Assembly: GCA_027490725.1 (NCBI GenBank) | Contig: JAIXXN010000003.1 | Span: 17,488-81,487 of the forward strand | DNA: 64,000 nt | DNA from: Oxalobacteraceae bacterium | Lineage (GTDB): Bacteria > Pseudomonadota > Gammaproteobacteria > Burkholderiales > Burkholderiaceae_D | Direction of reading: 5' to 3' | In this document: positions 10,268 to 20,749 of the stretch, piece after piece | Position numbering within the stretch: the stretch's first letter is position 1 | Layout of the letters: each line of letters begins with the position of its first letter | Position numbers and translations under genes: made by a program | The notes under the pieces: generated by a model | The model's database searches: none | What the model saw: the letters and a program-made list of their open reading frames with translations, nothing else | Told to the model about the DNA's origin: nothing

Positions 10268-10570
10268 TTATTCGATCACTTTCGGTACCAGATACAGGCC
10301 ATCCTGGGTCTTGGGCGCGACCGCCTGATAGTCGTCGCGACGATTCGGTTCGGTGGCCACGTCTTCACGCAGACGCAGGGCGATGTTATTCATGTGGGCG
10401 GCCAGCGGGTGGCTGAGCGGGGCGACGCCGTCGGTGTCGACCGCCTGCATCTGCTCGGCCAGCGCGAAAATGCCGTTCAGCTGCTCCAGCGCGGTGGCGG
10501 ATTGCGCCTCGTTCATCTCAAGCTGGGCCAGTTTGGCAATGCGGGTTACGTCGGATAAGGTCAGAGACAT
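10268..10570 (-). CDS. gatC: Asp-tRNA(Asn)/Glu-tRNA(Gln) amidotransferase subunit C
   Basis: A 100-residue GatC that wraps around the GatA-GatB interface and stabilises the complex. It begins [17 protein letters not shown], with [10 protein letters not shown] and the mid-protein signature GVAPLSHP typical of the family; the C-terminus (YLVPKVIE) is the standard end. It is first in the gatCAB operon and divergent from mreB over a 273-nt intergenic region. Confidence 0.95.
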   Translation of the reverse strand: MSLTLSDVTRIAKLAQLEMNEAQSATALEQLNGIFALAEQMQAVDTDGVAPLSHPLAAHMNNIALRLREDVATEPNRRDDYQAVAPKTQDGLYLVPKVIE

Positions 10571-10611
10571 GGCAAATGGCGCGGTCTAGCCGCGCAGGTT
10601 GTGTTATTTTA

Positions 10612-10640
10612 ATGATAAAAATCCGGCTGGTTCGCTTCAA
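10612..10640 (-). promoter_or_regulatory. Putative gatCAB promoter
   Basis: On the minus strand TTGAAG (10635-10640) and TATCAT (10612-10617) are spaced by 17 nt and lie about 40 nt before the gatC ATG. The rest of the gatC/mreB gap holds a short perfect palindrome (CCGCCA, GCT, TGGCGG at 10663-10677) and an AT-rich stretch with TAGAAT at 10734-10739, which may be the mreB -10; no good mreB -35 is visible. Confidence 0.5.
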
Positions 10641-10825
10641 TACGGACAAAAGCACGGGAGAACCGCCAGCTTGGCGGCTTTCACCGCTACACTTTAGGCA
10701 GGATATTCGGCAAATCGCAGTCAAATTATAAGGTAGAATGACGGGTTGATGCGTTGTCGGCGCTGAATCATTGCTGCCGCCGCTACAAGACACGATTTCT
10801 TTCTAACGGATTACGCGCACACTAG

Positions 10826-11887
<1,062 letters not shown>

Positions 11888-11898
11888 TCTGATAAAAC

Positions 11899-11927
11899 GG
11901 GGCCGCATGATAGCGGCCCCGGTTTTT
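11899..11927 (+). terminator. Rho-independent terminator between mreB and mreC
   Basis: GGGGCCGC and GCGGCCCC form an 8-bp GC-rich stem with a 6-nt loop, followed by GGTTTTT. It sits 11 nt after the mreB stop and 50 nt before mreC. It should partly uncouple mreB from mreCD-mrdA-rodA. Confidence 0.88.
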
Positions 11928-11979
11928 GGTGCTGAGTTGTTAGTCTCGTAGGCGCGTGAGCGCCGGATTACTGGAAGTC

Positions 11980-13125
11980 ATGGAATACAGTCCTCCGCCA
12001 CTTTTCAAGCAAGGTGCTTCGGCCCGGGTCAAGATGACGGTGTTTGCGTGCATATCGATTGCACTGCTGCTGGCCGATTCACGTGTGCGTACACTGCAAA
12101 CGGTGCGCAAGGTCGCCGGTACCGTGCTGTATCCGCTGCAGATGGCTGCACTGATCCCGCGTGATGCGGTGTATGGCGTCGGTGATTATTTCTCCTCGCT
12201 GTCGGTGCTGGAAAAACAGGTGCGCGAGCTGAAACGCCAGCAAATCGCCAGCGCACTGCTGCTGCAACAGGCGCAGCAACGGATGGCCGAAAACAATCAG
12301 CTGCGCCGTCTGATCGACGCGCGCGAACATCTGCCGGTGAAGTCGATGCTGGCCGAAATCCTGTATGACGCGCGCGACGTCAACAGCCGCAAAATCATTC
12401 TCGACCGTGGTACCCAGCAAGGGCTGGTACTGGGCTTGCCGGTGATCGACAATCAGGGCGTGGTAGGGCAGGTGACGCGGGTGTTCCCGTTCACCTCCGA
12501 AGTCACGCTGCTGACCGATAAAGAACAGGCGATTCCCGTCCAGCTGTTGCGTAACGGCTTGCGTAGTGTCGCCTATGGACGTGGCAAGGCCGGCATGCTG
12601 GAGCTGCGTTTCACGGCGCCGAATGCCGACATTCAGGTGGGCGATATCGTGGTCACCTCGGGGCTGGACGGAATTTATCCGGCCGGGCTGGCGGTGGCCC
12701 GCGTCACGCAGGTGGAGAATAGCGCGGCCGGTTCCTTCGGCGGCGTGATCTGCCAGCCGCTGGGCGGCATCTCCAACAATACCCAGTTACTGGTGCTGCT
12801 GTCGACGCCGGATATGCCACCGCGTCCGCCGGACGAAGAACAGCGCGCACTGCGCAAACACAATAACAAAATGGCGCCGATCCGTGATCCGGCCAAAGAG
12901 GGCGAGGCCGCGGCGACTGCTGCCGCTAACGCGGCGCCCGGCCTGATGCCGGTGATGCCTGCGCCGAAGCCGGTGCCTGCGCCGGCCGGTGTGCCTGAAA
13001 CGTCGACTGCGACGGCCGTACCTGCCGCCGCTGCCACACTACCGGCTACCGCGCCGGCTACCGCGCCGGCAGCCGCGCAAACGCGTGCGCCCGCCACCAC
13101 CAAACCGAAGGAGCCGGTACGATGA
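11980..13125 (+). CDS. mreC: Rod shape-determining protein MreC
   Basis: MreC is a bitopic periplasmic scaffold linking MreB to PBP2 and RodA. The product has a cytoplasmic N-terminus (MEYSPPPLFKQGAS), one membrane segment around residues 20-40, a coiled coil (about 65-105) and the two beta-barrel MreC domain (about 110-270). The last about 100 residues are Ala/Pro-rich and low complexity, longer than in E. coli. I chose ATG 11980 (381 residues) over the in-frame GTG at 11956 because it gives the conserved N-terminus, though the GGAAG just upstream is unusually close. The stop overlaps mreD (ATGA). Confidence 0.94.
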   Translation: MEYSPPPLFKQGASARVKMTVFACISIALLLADSRVRTLQTVRKVAGTVLYPLQMAALIPRDAVYGVGDYFSSLSVLEKQVRELKRQQIASALLLQQAQQRMAENNQLRRLIDAREHLPVKSMLAEILYDARDVNSRKIILDRGTQQGLVLGLPVIDNQGVVGQVTRVFPFTSEVTLLTDKEQAIPVQLLRNGLRSVAYGRGKAGMLELRFTAPNADIQVGDIVVTSGLDGIYPAGLAVARVTQVENSAAGSFGGVICQPLGGISNNTQLLVLLSTPDMPPRPPDEEQRALRKHNNKMAPIRDPAKEGEAAATAAANAAPGLMPVMPAPKPVPAPAGVPETSTATAVPAAAATLPATAPATAPAAAQTRAPATTKPKEPVR

Positions 13126-13634
13126 GCCGTCCTTACTACATTCTGCTGCCGGTTAGCCCGCTGTTCATCGCGTTCAGCCTGTTCTGCGCTTTCCTACTGA
13201 ATCTGCTGCCGTGGGGGAACTTCATCGGGGTGCCGGACTTCGTCGCCCTGGTGCTGGTGTTCTGGGGCGTGCATCAGCCGCGCCGGGTCGGCATCGGCAC
13301 GGCCTTCTGTCTGGGCCTGCTGATGGATGTCCATGATTCCACCCTGCTGGGCGAGAATGCGCTGGCCTACACCCTGCTGTCCTACTTCGCCATCATGCTG
13401 CACCGGCGTGTGCTGTGGTTCCCGCTGGTGACGCAGGCCATGCATGTGTTCCCGCTGCTGCTGATGGCGCAGTCGGTACAACTGGCGGTGCGCTTCATCG
13501 TCTCCGGTAAATTCCCCGGCTGGTTCTATTTCGTCGAAAGCGCTGTGTCGGTAGTGCTATGGCCACTGGCGACGTGGCTGCTGCTAGCGCCGCAGCGGCG
13601 CGCGGTCGATCGCGATCACACCCGTCCGATCTGA
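13122..13634 (+). CDS. mreD: Rod shape-determining protein MreD
   Basis: MreD is a small polytopic inner-membrane partner of MreC. The 170-residue product is hydrophobic throughout, with about five membrane segments, and contains the family pattern LPWGNFIGVPDFVALVLVFW followed by GLLMDVHDSTLLGENAL. It overlaps mreC by four bases and is followed by mrdA after 15 nt. Confidence 0.93.
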   Translation: MSRPYYILLPVSPLFIAFSLFCAFLLNLLPWGNFIGVPDFVALVLVFWGVHQPRRVGIGTAFCLGLLMDVHDSTLLGENALAYTLLSYFAIMLHRRVLWFPLVTQAMHVFPLLLMAQSVQLAVRFIVSGKFPGWFYFVESAVSVVLWPLATWLLLAPQRRAVDRDHTRPI

Positions 13635-13649
13635 CGCCCGGGGCGCGGC

Positions 13650-15632
13650 ATGACTGAACTCAAGGATAATCAGCGCGAACTGTCCCAGTTCCGCCTGCGC
13701 CTAACGGTGCTAGGGGCGCTGGTGTTCGTCTGCTTCGGCGCGCTGCTGGCGCGCTTTATCTGGCTGCAGGTCTACAAGCATAGCGATTATGTCGCGCAGG
13801 CCGAGGAAAACCGCATCGCGATCGTGCCGATCGAGCCGAATCGCGGCCTGATCCTCGACCGTAATGGTGTGATTTTGGCGCGCAACTACTCCGCTTTCAC
13901 GCTCGAGATTACGCCGTCCAAACTCAATGCCACGCTCGATGAAACCATCGACGAACTGGCGAAACTGATCAACATCGAAACCAAGGACCGCAAGCACTTC
14001 AAGAAGCTGCTGGAAGAGTCGCGCGGTTTCGAGAGTGTGCCCTTGCGCAATCGCCTGACGGATGAAGAAGTGGCGCGTTTTTCCGCCCAGCGCTTCCGCT
14101 TCCCCGGCGTGGAAGTACAGGCGCGCTTGTTCCGCCAGTATCCGCTCGGTGAAATCGCTTCGCACGTAATCGGCTTTATCGGTCGCATCAACCAGTCGGA
14201 AGCGCGACTGATTGCGGAAATGGATGACGCGGCCAATTACAACGGCACCGACCATATTGGCAAAGAGGGGCTGGAGAAAAGCTACGAGAAGCAGCTGCAC
14301 GGCATTACCGGTTACGAGGAAGTCGAGAAGTCCGCTGGCGGCCGGGCGATCCGCACGCTGTCGCGCACGCCCGCCACGCCGGGTAGCAATCTGATTCTGT
14401 CGATCGATATCGAACTGCAGAAAGTGGTGGAAGAAGCCTTCGGCGAATGGCGCGGTGCGCTGGTCGCGATCGAACCGGCCACGGGCGACATTCTGGCCTA
14501 TGTATCGCGTCCCGGTTACGACCCGAATCTATTTGTCGACGGGATTGATAGCCAGAGCTGGAACGAACTGAATACTTCGCTGGACCGGCCGATGGTGAAC
14601 CGGCCGCTGTCGGGCACCTATCCGCCCGGTTCGACCTTTAAGCCGTTCATGGCACTGGCGGCACTGGAGTTGCACAAGCGCACGCCGAGCCAGAGTATTT
14701 TCGATCCCGGCTCGTTCACGCTCGGTGGTCACAAGTTCCGCGACGATAAGCCCGGTGGCCACGGTACCGTCGACATGTACAAGTCGATCGTCGAATCCTG
14801 CGACACGTATTACTACCTGCTCGGCAACGAGATGGGCATCGATGCCATCCATGATTTCATGAAGCCCTTCGGTTTCGGCCAGATCACCGGCATCGATCTG
14901 GAACACGAGAAGCAGGGCGTGCTGCCGTCCAAGGAATGGAAGGCGAGCCGCTTCAAGAAAAATCCGGCAGCGCAGAAATGGGTCGGCGGCGATACCATTT
15001 CCATCGCCATCGGTAACGGCTACAACAACTACACGCCACTACAGATGGCTCATGCGGTCGCCAACCTGGCGAATAACGGCATCGTGATGAAGCCGCACCT
15101 GGTGAAGATTATCGAAGACAGCACCACCCGCACCCGCAAGCTGACGGTACCCAAGGAAAGCTACCGGATTCCGCTCAAGCAGGAAAATATCGACATCATC
15201 AAGAACGCCATGGTGGGCGTGACGCTGAGCGGTACGGCGGCGCGGGCGTTTGCCGGCGCAGGCTATACCTCGGGCGGTAAAACCGGGACTGCGCAGCTGA
15301 TCGCGATTAAAAAGAACGAAAAGTACAACGCCAATCTGATCGCCGAACGGCTGCGTGACAATGCGCTGTATACGGCGTTCGCACCAGCCGAGAATCCCCG
15401 CATCGCGATTGCGGTGGTGGTGGAGAACGGCGGCTTCGGCGCCGGTGTAGCGGCGCCTATCGTGCGCAAGGCGCTCGATTATTACCTGCTGGGCAAACGC
15501 CCGCACGAAAAAGAAACCACTGCCGTACCGCGCGAGGACGCCGAGCTGCGTTCCGTGCAGGATGTGCAGGCCGAGCAAGGCGTCAGCGACGAAAAACGTC
15601 CGGGTGCCGAGACTGCCGGCAACAAGGAATAA
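13650..15632 (+). CDS. mrdA: Penicillin-binding protein 2 (copy 1)
   Basis: PBP2 is the class B transpeptidase that cross-links peptidoglycan during elongation, working with RodA. The 660-residue protein has an N-terminal cytoplasmic tail, a membrane segment at about 20-42, the dimerisation/pedestal domain, and the transpeptidase domain with nucleophile Ser328 in GSTFK, the second motif Ser383-Cys-Asp385, and KTG at Lys544. The C-terminal about 30 residues are charged. It precedes rodA by 9 nt. A close paralogue follows rodA, with the same residue numbers for all three motifs. Confidence 0.95.
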   Translation: MTELKDNQRELSQFRLRLTVLGALVFVCFGALLARFIWLQVYKHSDYVAQAEENRIAIVPIEPNRGLILDRNGVILARNYSAFTLEITPSKLNATLDETIDELAKLINIETKDRKHFKKLLEESRGFESVPLRNRLTDEEVARFSAQRFRFPGVEVQARLFRQYPLGEIASHVIGFIGRINQSEARLIAEMDDAANYNGTDHIGKEGLEKSYEKQLHGITGYEEVEKSAGGRAIRTLSRTPATPGSNLILSIDIELQKVVEEAFGEWRGALVAIEPATGDILAYVSRPGYDPNLFVDGIDSQSWNELNTSLDRPMVNRPLSGTYPPGSTFKPFMALAALELHKRTPSQSIFDPGSFTLGGHKFRDDKPGGHGTVDMYKSIVESCDTYYYLLGNEMGIDAIHDFMKPFGFGQITGIDLEHEKQGVLPSKEWKASRFKKNPAAQKWVGGDTISIAIGNGYNNYTPLQMAHAVANLANNGIVMKPHLVKIIEDSTTRTRKLTVPKESYRIPLKQENIDIIKNAMVGVTLSGTAARAFAGAGYTSGGKTGTAQLIAIKKNEKYNANLIAERLRDNALYTAFAPAENPRIAIAVVVENGGFGAGVAAPIVRKALDYYLLGKRPHEKETTAVPREDAELRSVQDVQAEQGVSDEKRPGAETAGNKE

Positions 15633-15641
15633 AGGAATCCG

Positions 15642-16754
15642 ATGCAAATTAATGAAAGGCGCTCAGTGTGGCGCCGCTTCCGCCCGTATCTGACGGTGTT
15701 TGATGTGCCGCTGGCGCTGATTATCATGGCCTTGCTGTCGGTAGGGCTGGTGACACTGTATTCGGCCGGTATCGGCATCCCGGGCAAGGTCGAAGACCAG
15801 CTGCGCAATATCTTCCTGGCGTTTATGGTGATGTGGATCGTTGCCAATATCACGCCGCAGATGATGATGCGCATCGCCGTGCCGGCCTATCTGGTGGCGG
15901 TGGCTTTGCTAGTCGGCGTGGCGCTGTTCGGTACCATCAAACTGGGGGCGCGCCGCTGGCTGCACGTCGGGGTTGATATCCAGCCATCCGAGTTTATGAA
16001 GATTGCCATGCCGTTGATGCTGGCGTGGTTCTTCCAGCAGCGCGCCGGCCAGCTGCAGTGGATCCATTATGCGATTGCTGCGGTACTGCTGGCGATTCCG
16101 GTCGGCCTGATCGTCAAACAGCCGGATCTGGGGACTGCCTTGCTGGTGGTGGCCAGTGGTTTTACCGTGATCTTTCTCGCCGGTCTGGCCTGGAAAGCGC
16201 TGGTCGCCTTGCTGGTGGCCGGTGCGGCCAGTCTGCCGGTGATCTGGTCGGTGCTGCATGACTACCAGCGCGAGCGGGTGATGACGCTGATCGATCCGAC
16301 TTCTGACCCGCTGGGTAAAGGCTTCCACATCATCCAGTCGACCATCGCCGTGGGCTCTGGCGGCATCACCGGCAAGGGCTGGACGCATGGCACGCAGGCC
16401 CACCTCGAGTTCATACCCGAGCGCACCACCGACTTTATCTTCGCCGTGTTTTCCGAAGAATTCGGGCTGACCGGGAATATGGTGCTGATGGTGCTGTATC
16501 TGCTGCTGATCGGTCGCGGGCTGGTGATCGCCGGGAATGCGCCGAACTTCTTTACCCGTTTGCTGGCGGGTGCCATCACCATGATTTACTTCACCTATGC
16601 CTTCGTGAATATGGGCATGGTGAGCGGGATCCTGCCGGTGGTTGGCGTGCCGCTGCCGTTCATGAGCTATGGCGGTACTGCCTTGCTGACGCTGGGGCTG
16701 GGCGCGGGTATTCTGATGAGTATCCAGCGGCACCGTAAGTTGGTGCAGACTTGA
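15642..16754 (+). CDS. rodA: Peptidoglycan glycosyltransferase RodA
   Basis: RodA is the SEDS-family polymerase that makes glycan strands during elongation. The 370-residue product has about ten membrane segments; GARRWLHVGVDIQPSEFMK (about residue 103) and the KQPDLGTALL stretch (about 155), which holds the functionally essential Asp, are well conserved, as is the C-terminal GMVSGILPVVGVPLPFMSYG. It lies between the two PBP2 genes, 9 nt after the first and 22 nt before the second. Confidence 0.96.
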   Translation: MQINERRSVWRRFRPYLTVFDVPLALIIMALLSVGLVTLYSAGIGIPGKVEDQLRNIFLAFMVMWIVANITPQMMMRIAVPAYLVAVALLVGVALFGTIKLGARRWLHVGVDIQPSEFMKIAMPLMLAWFFQQRAGQLQWIHYAIAAVLLAIPVGLIVKQPDLGTALLVVASGFTVIFLAGLAWKALVALLVAGAASLPVIWSVLHDYQRERVMTLIDPTSDPLGKGFHIIQSTIAVGSGGITGKGWTHGTQAHLEFIPERTTDFIFAVFSEEFGLTGNMVLMVLYLLLIGRGLVIAGNAPNFFTRLLAGAITMIYFTYAFVNMGMVSGILPVVGVPLPFMSYGGTALLTLGLGAGILMSIQRHRKLVQT

Positions 16755-16776
16755 TCTGTAGCGCGAGTCTCCGCTG

Positions 16777-18861
16777 ATGATTCCGATGAAAGACACCGAG
16801 CGCGAGCTCGCGCAGTTCCGTACCCGGATTACCCTACTCGGGGTAGTGGTGGCGCTGTGCTTTGGCATACTGCTGCTGCGTTTCTTCTGGCTGCAGGTAA
16901 TCAAGTACAACGATTTTGCCACCAAGGCGGAAGAGAATCGCATCGCGATTGTGCCGATTGTCCCTAGTCGCGGCCTGATAATGGACCGTAATGGCGTGGT
17001 ACTGGCGCGCAATTACTCCGCCTTCACACTGGAAATCACGCCTTCTAAATTAGCGATGCCACTCGATCAGGTGATCGAGGAACTGTCCAAACTGGTCACG
17101 GTGGAATTGAAGGACCGCAAGCGCTTCCGCAAGTTGCTGGAAGAGTCCAAGAGTTTCGAGAGCGTGCCGTTGCGGAATCGTCTGAGCGATGAGGAAGTAG
17201 CGCGCTTCACGGCACAGCGCTTCCGCTTTCCCGGTGTGGAAGTGCAGGCGCGCCTGTTCCGCCAGTATCCGCTCGGTGAAACGGCGTCGCACGTGATCGG
17301 CTACATTGGCCGCATTAACCGCGCCGAAGCCCGTGCACTGGAAGACGGCGATGACGCCGCTAATTACAACGGCTCCGATTACATCGGCAAGGAAGGGCTG
17401 GAGAAAAGCTACGAGAAGCAGCTGCACGGCACTACCGGATATGAAGAGGTGGAAGTGACCTCGCGTGGCCGGGCCGTGCGCACCTTGTCGCGCACCCCGG
17501 CGGTACCGGGCACCAACCTGATTCTGTCGATCGATATCGAACTGCAGAAGGTGGTGGAGGAAGCCTTTGGCGAACGGCGCGGCGCACTGGTAGCCATCGA
17601 ACCGTCGACCGGCGACATACTGGCGTATGTATCGCGTCCCGGCTATGACCCGAATCTGTTCGTCGACGGTATCGATACCGCCAGCTGGAACGAATTGAAT
17701 AATTCGCTGGACCGGCCGATGGTGAACCGTCCCCTGTCCGGCACCTATGCGCCTGGTTCTACCTTCAAGCCTTTTATGGCGCTGGCCGCGCTGGAGCTGG
17801 GCAAACGTACACCCGCCCAGACTACCCCCGATCCCGGCTATTACTACCTCGGTGGCCACAAATTCAATGACGATCTGGTGGGCGGGCATGGCTCGGTGGA
17901 TATGCGCAAGTCGATCATCGTCTCCTGTAATACCTATTACTACGTGCTCGGACATGACATGGGCATCGATGCGATTCATGATTTCATGAAGCCGTTCGGC
18001 TTTGGCCAGCTCACCGGCATCGATCTGGAAAATGAAAAAACCGGGGTACTGCCATCGCAGGACTGGAAGCGCAAACGCTTCAAAGGCGCGGCCGGCAAGT
18101 GGGTGGGCGGTGATACCATCTCGGTCAGCAATGGCTCAGGGTATAACGCCTACACGCCGTTGCAGATCGCGCATGCGGTGTCGAATCTGGCCAATGACGG
18201 CGTGGTGATGAAGCCCCACCTGGTGCGGATACTCGAACATGGCGCAACCCGGGCGCGCAAGCTGACGGTGCCGAAGGAGAGTTACCGGATTCCGCTGCAT
18301 CAGGAGAATGTCGACTTTATCCGCAGTGCTATGGTGGGCGTGACGAGCGAGGCTGGCGGCACTGGTTTCCGTGCCTTTAGCGGTGCGGCCTACACAGTGG
18401 GCGGCAAGACCGGTACCGCGCAGGTGATCACGATTAAATCGGGCGACAAATATAACGCCGCCCGATTGGCGGAACGCTTGCGCGATAATGCCCTGTTCAC
18501 CGCCTTCGCGCCCGCCGAGAAACCGCGTATTGCGCTGGCGCTGGTGGTCGAGAATGCCGGTAAGGGCGGCCTGGAAGCAGCACCGATCGCGCGCAAGGCA
18601 CTCGATTATTATTTGCTGGGCAAACGGCCAGCGGAAAAAGACACTACCCGGGTGGCCAAGGAAGATGCGCTGGCGACGCTGCCGGTGGAGGGCGAGTTAC
18701 TGGAACAGCAGGCCGCGGCAGCGGAGCTGGAGCGTCAGGGCGTGCCGGCTGCGGCTGTAGCGCCTGCAGCAGCGGCACCTGCAGCGCCGGCAAAGGCACC
18801 AGCTCCGGCGGCTCCGGCACCGGCTGCGGTCAGCGCGCCGCTGCCACGGAAAAAACAGTAA
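16777..18861 (+). CDS. mrdA: Penicillin-binding protein 2 (copy 2)
   Basis: A 694-residue second class B PBP, clearly a duplicate of the gene before rodA; nucleotide identity is high in the core (for example 14390-14480 against 17510-17600). Motifs are intact: Ser328 in GSTFK, Ser383-Cys-Asn385 (Asn, where copy 1 has Asp) and KTG at Lys544. The C-terminal tail is longer and Ala/Pro-rich (about residues 640-694). ATG 16777 gives MIPMKDTEREL; a second in-frame ATG is at 16786. The rlpA gene follows after 10 nt. Both copies look functional, so divided roles or dosage are possible; this is inference. Confidence 0.93.
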   Translation: MIPMKDTERELAQFRTRITLLGVVVALCFGILLLRFFWLQVIKYNDFATKAEENRIAIVPIVPSRGLIMDRNGVVLARNYSAFTLEITPSKLAMPLDQVIEELSKLVTVELKDRKRFRKLLEESKSFESVPLRNRLSDEEVARFTAQRFRFPGVEVQARLFRQYPLGETASHVIGYIGRINRAEARALEDGDDAANYNGSDYIGKEGLEKSYEKQLHGTTGYEEVEVTSRGRAVRTLSRTPAVPGTNLILSIDIELQKVVEEAFGERRGALVAIEPSTGDILAYVSRPGYDPNLFVDGIDTASWNELNNSLDRPMVNRPLSGTYAPGSTFKPFMALAALELGKRTPAQTTPDPGYYYLGGHKFNDDLVGGHGSVDMRKSIIVSCNTYYYVLGHDMGIDAIHDFMKPFGFGQLTGIDLENEKTGVLPSQDWKRKRFKGAAGKWVGGDTISVSNGSGYNAYTPLQIAHAVSNLANDGVVMKPHLVRILEHGATRARKLTVPKESYRIPLHQENVDFIRSAMVGVTSEAGGTGFRAFSGAAYTVGGKTGTAQVITIKSGDKYNAARLAERLRDNALFTAFAPAEKPRIALALVVENAGKGGLEAAPIARKALDYYLLGKRPAEKDTTRVAKEDALATLPVEGELLEQQAAAAELERQGVPAAAVAPAAAAPAAPAKAPAPAAPAPAAVSAPLPRKKQ

Positions 18862-18871
18862 GGAGACAGAC

Positions 18872-20008
18872 ATGCGCATCAATCCAGGTCGTATCCTGAG
18901 CTGGCTCACGAGCCTGATACTGCTGGCGCTGGCCGGTTGCAGCACGACGACGCCGGTCAGTGAACCGGTGTTGCGGGCACCGCGTCCAGCTGCGAGCAGT
19001 GCGCCCGTGGTGCGTGCGCCATCGGCCAGCAAGCCTGCCCCCGGTCTGCCCGAACTTCCGCCTGCCAATTCGGGGCGGGGTGCTTACTATCAGGATGACG
19101 GGCCGGGTGATGCGCCACCTGCCGGGCTGGAAAATGTCCCGGACGCGCAGGTACGCAACGATCCCTTGCTGCCGTTTTCCAACCGGCCCTACGTGGTATT
19201 CGGAAAAACCTATACGCCAATTACCGATAACCGGCCATACACGCAGATCGGTGTGGGAAGCTGGTACGGTAAGAAATTCCATGGCCAGCGCACCTCCTCG
19301 GGGGAGCTGTACGATATGTACAAGATGACGGCAGCGCACCCGACGCTGCCGATTCCGTCCTACGCGCGGCTCACCAATCTGGTCAGCGGGGCGGTGGTGA
19401 TTGTGCGGATCAATGATCGCGGTCCCTTCCACGCCAGTCGCGCCATCGACGTCTCCTACACGGCTGCGCTGAAACTGGGCCTGCTCGGCAAAGGTAGCCA
19501 TGAATTGCAGATCGAGCGCATACTGCCCGATGAAGTGGACCGGATGCTGGCCACGCGCAGCGGCGTTTCCGGCACGGTCGCACCACGACTGGCGGCGCAA
19601 ACCTCGGCCAAAACCGGCACCGCTAACGGTCTGCTGGGACGCAATGAGGGCGGGCCGCCATTGCTGCTGACTGCCGCGACGTCGCTGGGCGACGCTACGC
19701 CAGCCAGTGCCAGCGACATCGAAGCGCTGATGCGCGACGATCGCGCACCGGGTGAAGCCGAGGCGCCCGGCACCCTGCCGGTCAAGGCGAACTTCTATCT
19801 GCAACTAGGGGCCTATGCGCGTGCTGAAAATGCCGAAGCAGTCCGCGGCAAGCTGCGCGGTACTGGTCTGAGCGGTCTGGAAGTGGTGAAAAATGGTGCG
19901 GTACACCGGCTTTACACGGGACCGTTCGTTTCGCGGCAGGAGGCGCTGGAAGCGGCGCGTAGTCTGCCGCTGGCGCTCAATCTGAAACCCATCGTTATCC
20001 AGCGCTAG
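18872..20008 (+). CDS. rlpA: RlpA lytic transglycosylase with SPOR domain
   Basis: RlpA is an outer-membrane lipoprotein that cuts denuded glycan strands. The 378-residue precursor has a lipobox ending LALAGC (Cys24), a Pro/Ala-rich linker, the double-psi beta-barrel domain at about residues 125-220 (IGVGSWYGKKFHGQRTSSGE, with AAHPTLP and INDRGPFH providing the conserved Glu, His and Asp), and a C-terminal SPOR domain (about 300-378) that binds denuded peptidoglycan. It has an AAGGAG ribosome-binding site just upstream and closes the mreB-to-rlpA block. Confidence 0.93.
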   Translation: MRINPGRILSWLTSLILLALAGCSTTTPVSEPVLRAPRPAASSAPVVRAPSASKPAPGLPELPPANSGRGAYYQDDGPGDAPPAGLENVPDAQVRNDPLLPFSNRPYVVFGKTYTPITDNRPYTQIGVGSWYGKKFHGQRTSSGELYDMYKMTAAHPTLPIPSYARLTNLVSGAVVIVRINDRGPFHASRAIDVSYTAALKLGLLGKGSHELQIERILPDEVDRMLATRSGVSGTVAPRLAAQTSAKTGTANGLLGRNEGGPPLLLTAATSLGDATPASASDIEALMRDDRAPGEAEAPGTLPVKANFYLQLGAYARAENAEAVRGKLRGTGLSGLEVVKNGAVHRLYTGPFVSRQEALEAARSLPLALNLKPIVIQR

Positions 20009-20032
20009 GAACGCGCCGGCTGCCTCTCAGGA

Positions 20033-20725
20033 TTATTTGCAGCTGCGGGTTTCGCTGGCGGGGAAGCTGCTACGTAGCTGGTCGAGACGGATTTTCAGGT
20101 CGGGATCGACGTCGCGGAACTGGAAGGCCAGCTGTTTGCTGCCACTCATGCGCGGTGCAATCTTTGCTGTGCGCACGCCCTGTTTCGTCAGTGCTGCCAG
20201 CTGGTTCTGCGCAGCGGCTTCGGTCTTAAACACACCCAGCGAAATACCCCAGCGCAGCGGCGTGTTGTCGCTCATGATGAAGTAGTTATGTACGCCCAGC
20301 GCGCGCAGTTCGGCGGCTTTCCGGTCCGCGCCGTCCTTGCTGCCCTGCGGTGGCATGTAGACCACATAGCCTGCGACTTCGGTGCCTGGCAGATTATGGC
20401 GCGACTGACGGTCACCCAGTTTGAGGGGCGCCAGCAGCGTTTCGAAGCGGCGTGCGTCGGCCAGCACGAAGCTGGCGATTTCCAGGCAGGCTAGTACTTC
20501 CGGTGCCGGCTTGGCCGCAGCGGCAGCACTGGCGGCAGCGGCCACCGCTGCCGACGCGTCGTTGGCTTTTTCGGCGGAGATGATGGTCAGCTTCTCGGCA
20601 TTGAGCTGTTGCGCAAGTCGCTGTGGCTCGTGCTCGTTGCCGCTGAAATGACCCAGATACCCTTTGCCATAGGCGAACAGTACGGCGTTGACGGCTAGTA
20701 GCGACCAGAAGATAAATTTCAGCAC
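20033..20725 (-). CDS. SPOR-like membrane-anchored protein
   Basis: A 230-residue protein starting at GTG 20725 behind AAGGGAAG. One N-terminal membrane segment (FIFWSLLAVNAVLFAYGKGYL), an Ala-rich middle, and a C-terminal region of about 75 residues (GYVVYMPPQGSKDGADRKAAELRALGVHNYF onward, paraphrased by this pattern of alternating strands) that looks like a SPOR domain. It is the last gene after birA-coaX on the minus strand, 24 nt after coaX. Placement next to coaX is common in Burkholderiales, but I know no defined function; peptidoglycan binding is inferred from the fold. Confidence 0.72.
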   Translation of the reverse strand: MLKFIFWSLLAVNAVLFAYGKGYLGHFSGNEHEPQRLAQQLNAEKLTIISAEKANDASAAVAAAASAAAAAKPAPEVLACLEIASFVLADARRFETLLAPLKLGDRQSRHNLPGTEVAGYVVYMPPQGSKDGADRKAAELRALGVHNYFIMSDNTPLRWGISLGVFKTEAAAQNQLAALTKQGVRTAKIAPRMSGSKQLAFQFRDVDPDLKIRLDQLRSSFPASETRSCK

Positions 20726-20749
20726 GAGGCTTCCCTTGAGTTTTACAGG

